Origin: Hydrogenimonas sp.
Lineage (GTDB): Bacteria > Campylobacterota > Campylobacteria > Campylobacterales > Hydrogenimonadaceae
Assembly: GCA_015490295.1 (NCBI GenBank)
Contig: WFYC01000056.1
Location: 1 to 43,536 of the forward strand
Length of the DNA stretch: 43,536 nucleotides
Direction: 5' to 3'
Below the pieces are notes generated by a model. That model was given only the letters and a program-made list of their open reading frames with translations, was not told the origin of the DNA and ran no database searches. Numbering within the stretch: position 1 is the stretch's first letter; the number at the start of each line of letters is the position of its first letter. Position numbers and translations under genes: made by a program. Below, piece by piece: positions 42,256-43,536 of the stretch.

Positions 42256-43536
42256 TACAGGAAAACTCTTTTTTTATATACTCGGCCACTCTCAGTGCGT
42301 TGGCGTATATGGTCCAGGTGTATGGAACACTTCCGCCCGTGGGCATGAACGAAGCGTCCGCTACGAAGAGATTGGGGATGTCGTGGCTCTGGCAGTGGCG
42401 GTTGAGCACCGATTTGGATGGGTCGTCTCCGAAGCGGCATCCACCGGCTATAAGGTTTTGCGGAGGTGCGGAAGATACGCTGGTGACGATGTTGCGTGCA
42501 CCCATCTCTCTTAAAACGGCTTCGGCCTTTTGTGTAACCTTTCGCGCCAGCTTCAGGTCGTAAGGATGGGAGTTTATGCGCAGCTTTCCTACCGGCATAC
42601 CGAACCGGTCTTTGCGGATTGAATCGATCGTGATGCGGCACTCGTCGGTAGGGAGCCAGTCGTTGAAGACCTCGAAACGTATACGTTTGCTCTGCGTAAA
42701 TCTGTAGTTGAGTACATTTTCGAGATCTTTCCCCCAAAGGAGCTTTCCATCTTTGGAGTATTTGCTCATCGCCGCCCTTCTTATGAAGTTCTGATGGCCG
42801 AACATGAACTCCACAAGAGCCCCTTTAACGCTTTTACCGCCCTCTTTGAGCCGATACCAGTCGAGTATCGAGCGGTTTACGAATAGTCCGGGCTCCATCA
42901 TAGCGTCGAACATCTCCTTCGAGAGCGATTTTCGATCCATATCGGCCTCACCCCACCCTCCGGCTGAGAATATGATACTCTTTCCAAGCTCTCCGCTTGA
43001 GTTGGCAAGCCCGTCGGGGTAGTGGGAGTTTGCGGAGTTGAAAAGAAGCCTCACGCTCTCGTGGGCCTGTGCGGCGACTACAAAGAGCTTCGCTCTTATC
43101 TTGACCTCTTTGCCGCTTCTTGTCTCTATCGCATCGGCGTACCCGACACTCCTTTTTGAGGATGTGAAGAGCCTTTTGACGAATGTGTTGTCGATGAGAG
43201 TCAGGTTTCCGGTTTTGAGTGCGGGCTCTATGAACGCCTCTCTTGAGCTCCCTTTCGCCCCGCTCGAGCAGCCGTAGCTGCCGCAGAAGTTGGAGTAGTA
43301 GCAGCCGTTTCGACCGCCCCTCTGTTCGGAGAGAATGGCCCTCGGCGTTACGAGGGGGCTCAAACCGCGCCGTATGCAGCTTCTGTCGAATAGCTCCGTT
43401 ATTCTGTTTTCACGGGTCGCAGGCTGTGGGAACTCCTTTCTCTTTCTCGGCGGCTCGAGCGGGTGTTCCCTGAAGGTTCCCGAAATTCCCACGAGCTCTT
43501 CGACTTTGTCGTAGTAGGGTTCGAGCTCTTCGTAAG
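42239..43536 (-). CDS. GMC-type oxidoreductase (partial, runs off the right edge)
   Basis: The visible 431 codons form the C-terminal and middle parts of an FAD-dependent GMC oxidoreductase; the frame stays open to base 43536, with YEELEPYYDKVEELVGISG just inside the edge, a family segment, so the start is outside. The C-terminal block GGCRFGDDPSKSVLNRHCQS and IPNLFVADASFMPTGGSVP is clear. Typical GMC enzymes have a catalytic His before the GG/GT and an Asn (NPTLT) near the end; here these read Leu and Pro by my alignment. Cys pairs such as CYYSNFCGSYGCSS are unusual. The gluconate/sugar dehydrogenase group is likely, but the substrate is unknown. Confidence 0.8.
   Translation of the reverse strand, partial: YEELEPYYDKVEELVGISGTFREHPLEPPRKRKEFPQPATRENRITELFDRSCIRRGLSPLVTPRAILSEQRGGRNGCYYSNFCGSYGCSSGAKGSSREAFIEPALKTGNLTLIDNTFVKRLFTSSKRSVGYADAIETRSGKEVKIRAKLFVVAAQAHESVRLLFNSANSHYPDGLANSSGELGKSIIFSAGGWGEADMDRKSLSKEMFDAMMEPGLFVNRSILDWYRLKEGGKSVKGALVEFMFGHQNFIRRAAMSKYSKDGKLLWGKDLENVLNYRFTQSKRIRFEVFNDWLPTDECRITIDSIRKDRFGMPVGKLRINSHPYDLKLARKVTQKAEAVLREMGARNIVTSVSSAPPQNLIAGGCRFGDDPSKSVLNRHCQSHDIPNLFVADASFMPTGGSVPYTWTIYANALRVAEYIKKEFSCISARS

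Overview
The window looks like chromosomal DNA from a Campylobacterota (epsilonproteobacterial) organism, most likely a free-living, respiring member rather than a host-adapted Campylobacter or Helicobacter. The reasons are a single XerH-type tyrosine recombinase, tight overlapping gene runs on both strands, an order murF - hydrolase - ddl - ruvA - fapA / murJ - cysS ... pyrD - M16 peptidase - dapA - FabL-like reductase that matches, from memory, the Campylobacter jejuni Cj0795c-Cj0807 neighbourhood, and many c-type haem and c-di-GMP genes. The genus cannot be fixed by eye. No rRNA, tRNA, CRISPR array or prophage was seen, and no gene-free stretch exceeds 300 bases; the longest is 4246-4528 (283 bases).

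Layout. 1-2.5 kb: a small DNA-binding protein, then xerH with a palindrome-rich leader that is a candidate dif (difH) site, then rnz. 2.5-4.25 kb (minus): two exported proteins and a Nudix hydrolase. 4.5-9.7 kb: a redox and signalling block with a tetrahaem cytochrome coupled to a membrane diguanylate cyclase, a flavin reductase-like protein, a haem-c Tll0287-type sensor protein, a hemerythrin-PAS protein and a NifU-like protein that has lost its cluster-binding cysteines. 9.8-16.2 kb: an exported EEP nuclease with a long tail, a 122-bp MITE-like element with 7-bp target duplications (11429-11550), a TauE/DsbD-type membrane protein, dgkA, an HD hydrolase, suhB and small hypothetical proteins.

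16.3-28.0 kb is one long minus-strand run: fapA, ruvA, ddl, an MsbA-like exporter, a tyrosine-phosphatase-like gene, an alpha/beta hydrolase, acyP, murF, dctQ-dctM, a HIT protein and an EEP protein. 28.1-33.1 kb (plus) carries murJ, cysS, an L,D-transpeptidase and an M15-like peptidase. A B12-dependent (class II) ribonucleotide reductase sits alone on the minus strand at 33.1-35.0 kb. 35.2-42.3 kb is a plus-strand run: pyrD, M16 peptidase, dapA, fabL-like gene, pgsA, rseP, yggS and a phosphoribosyltransferase. It ends against a GMC oxidoreductase that runs off the right edge.

The main theme from 19.6 to 38.5 kb is envelope building. murF, ddl and dapA supply peptidoglycan precursors, MurJ flips lipid II, the L,D-transpeptidase and M15-like enzyme remodel the wall, MsbA-like exports lipid A core, and pgsA and FabL feed phospholipids. 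The least ordinary parts are the xerH leader, the MITE-like element, the redox-signalling block with its cysteine-less NifU paralogue, the isolated class II reductase, and the MsbA-phosphatase pair.
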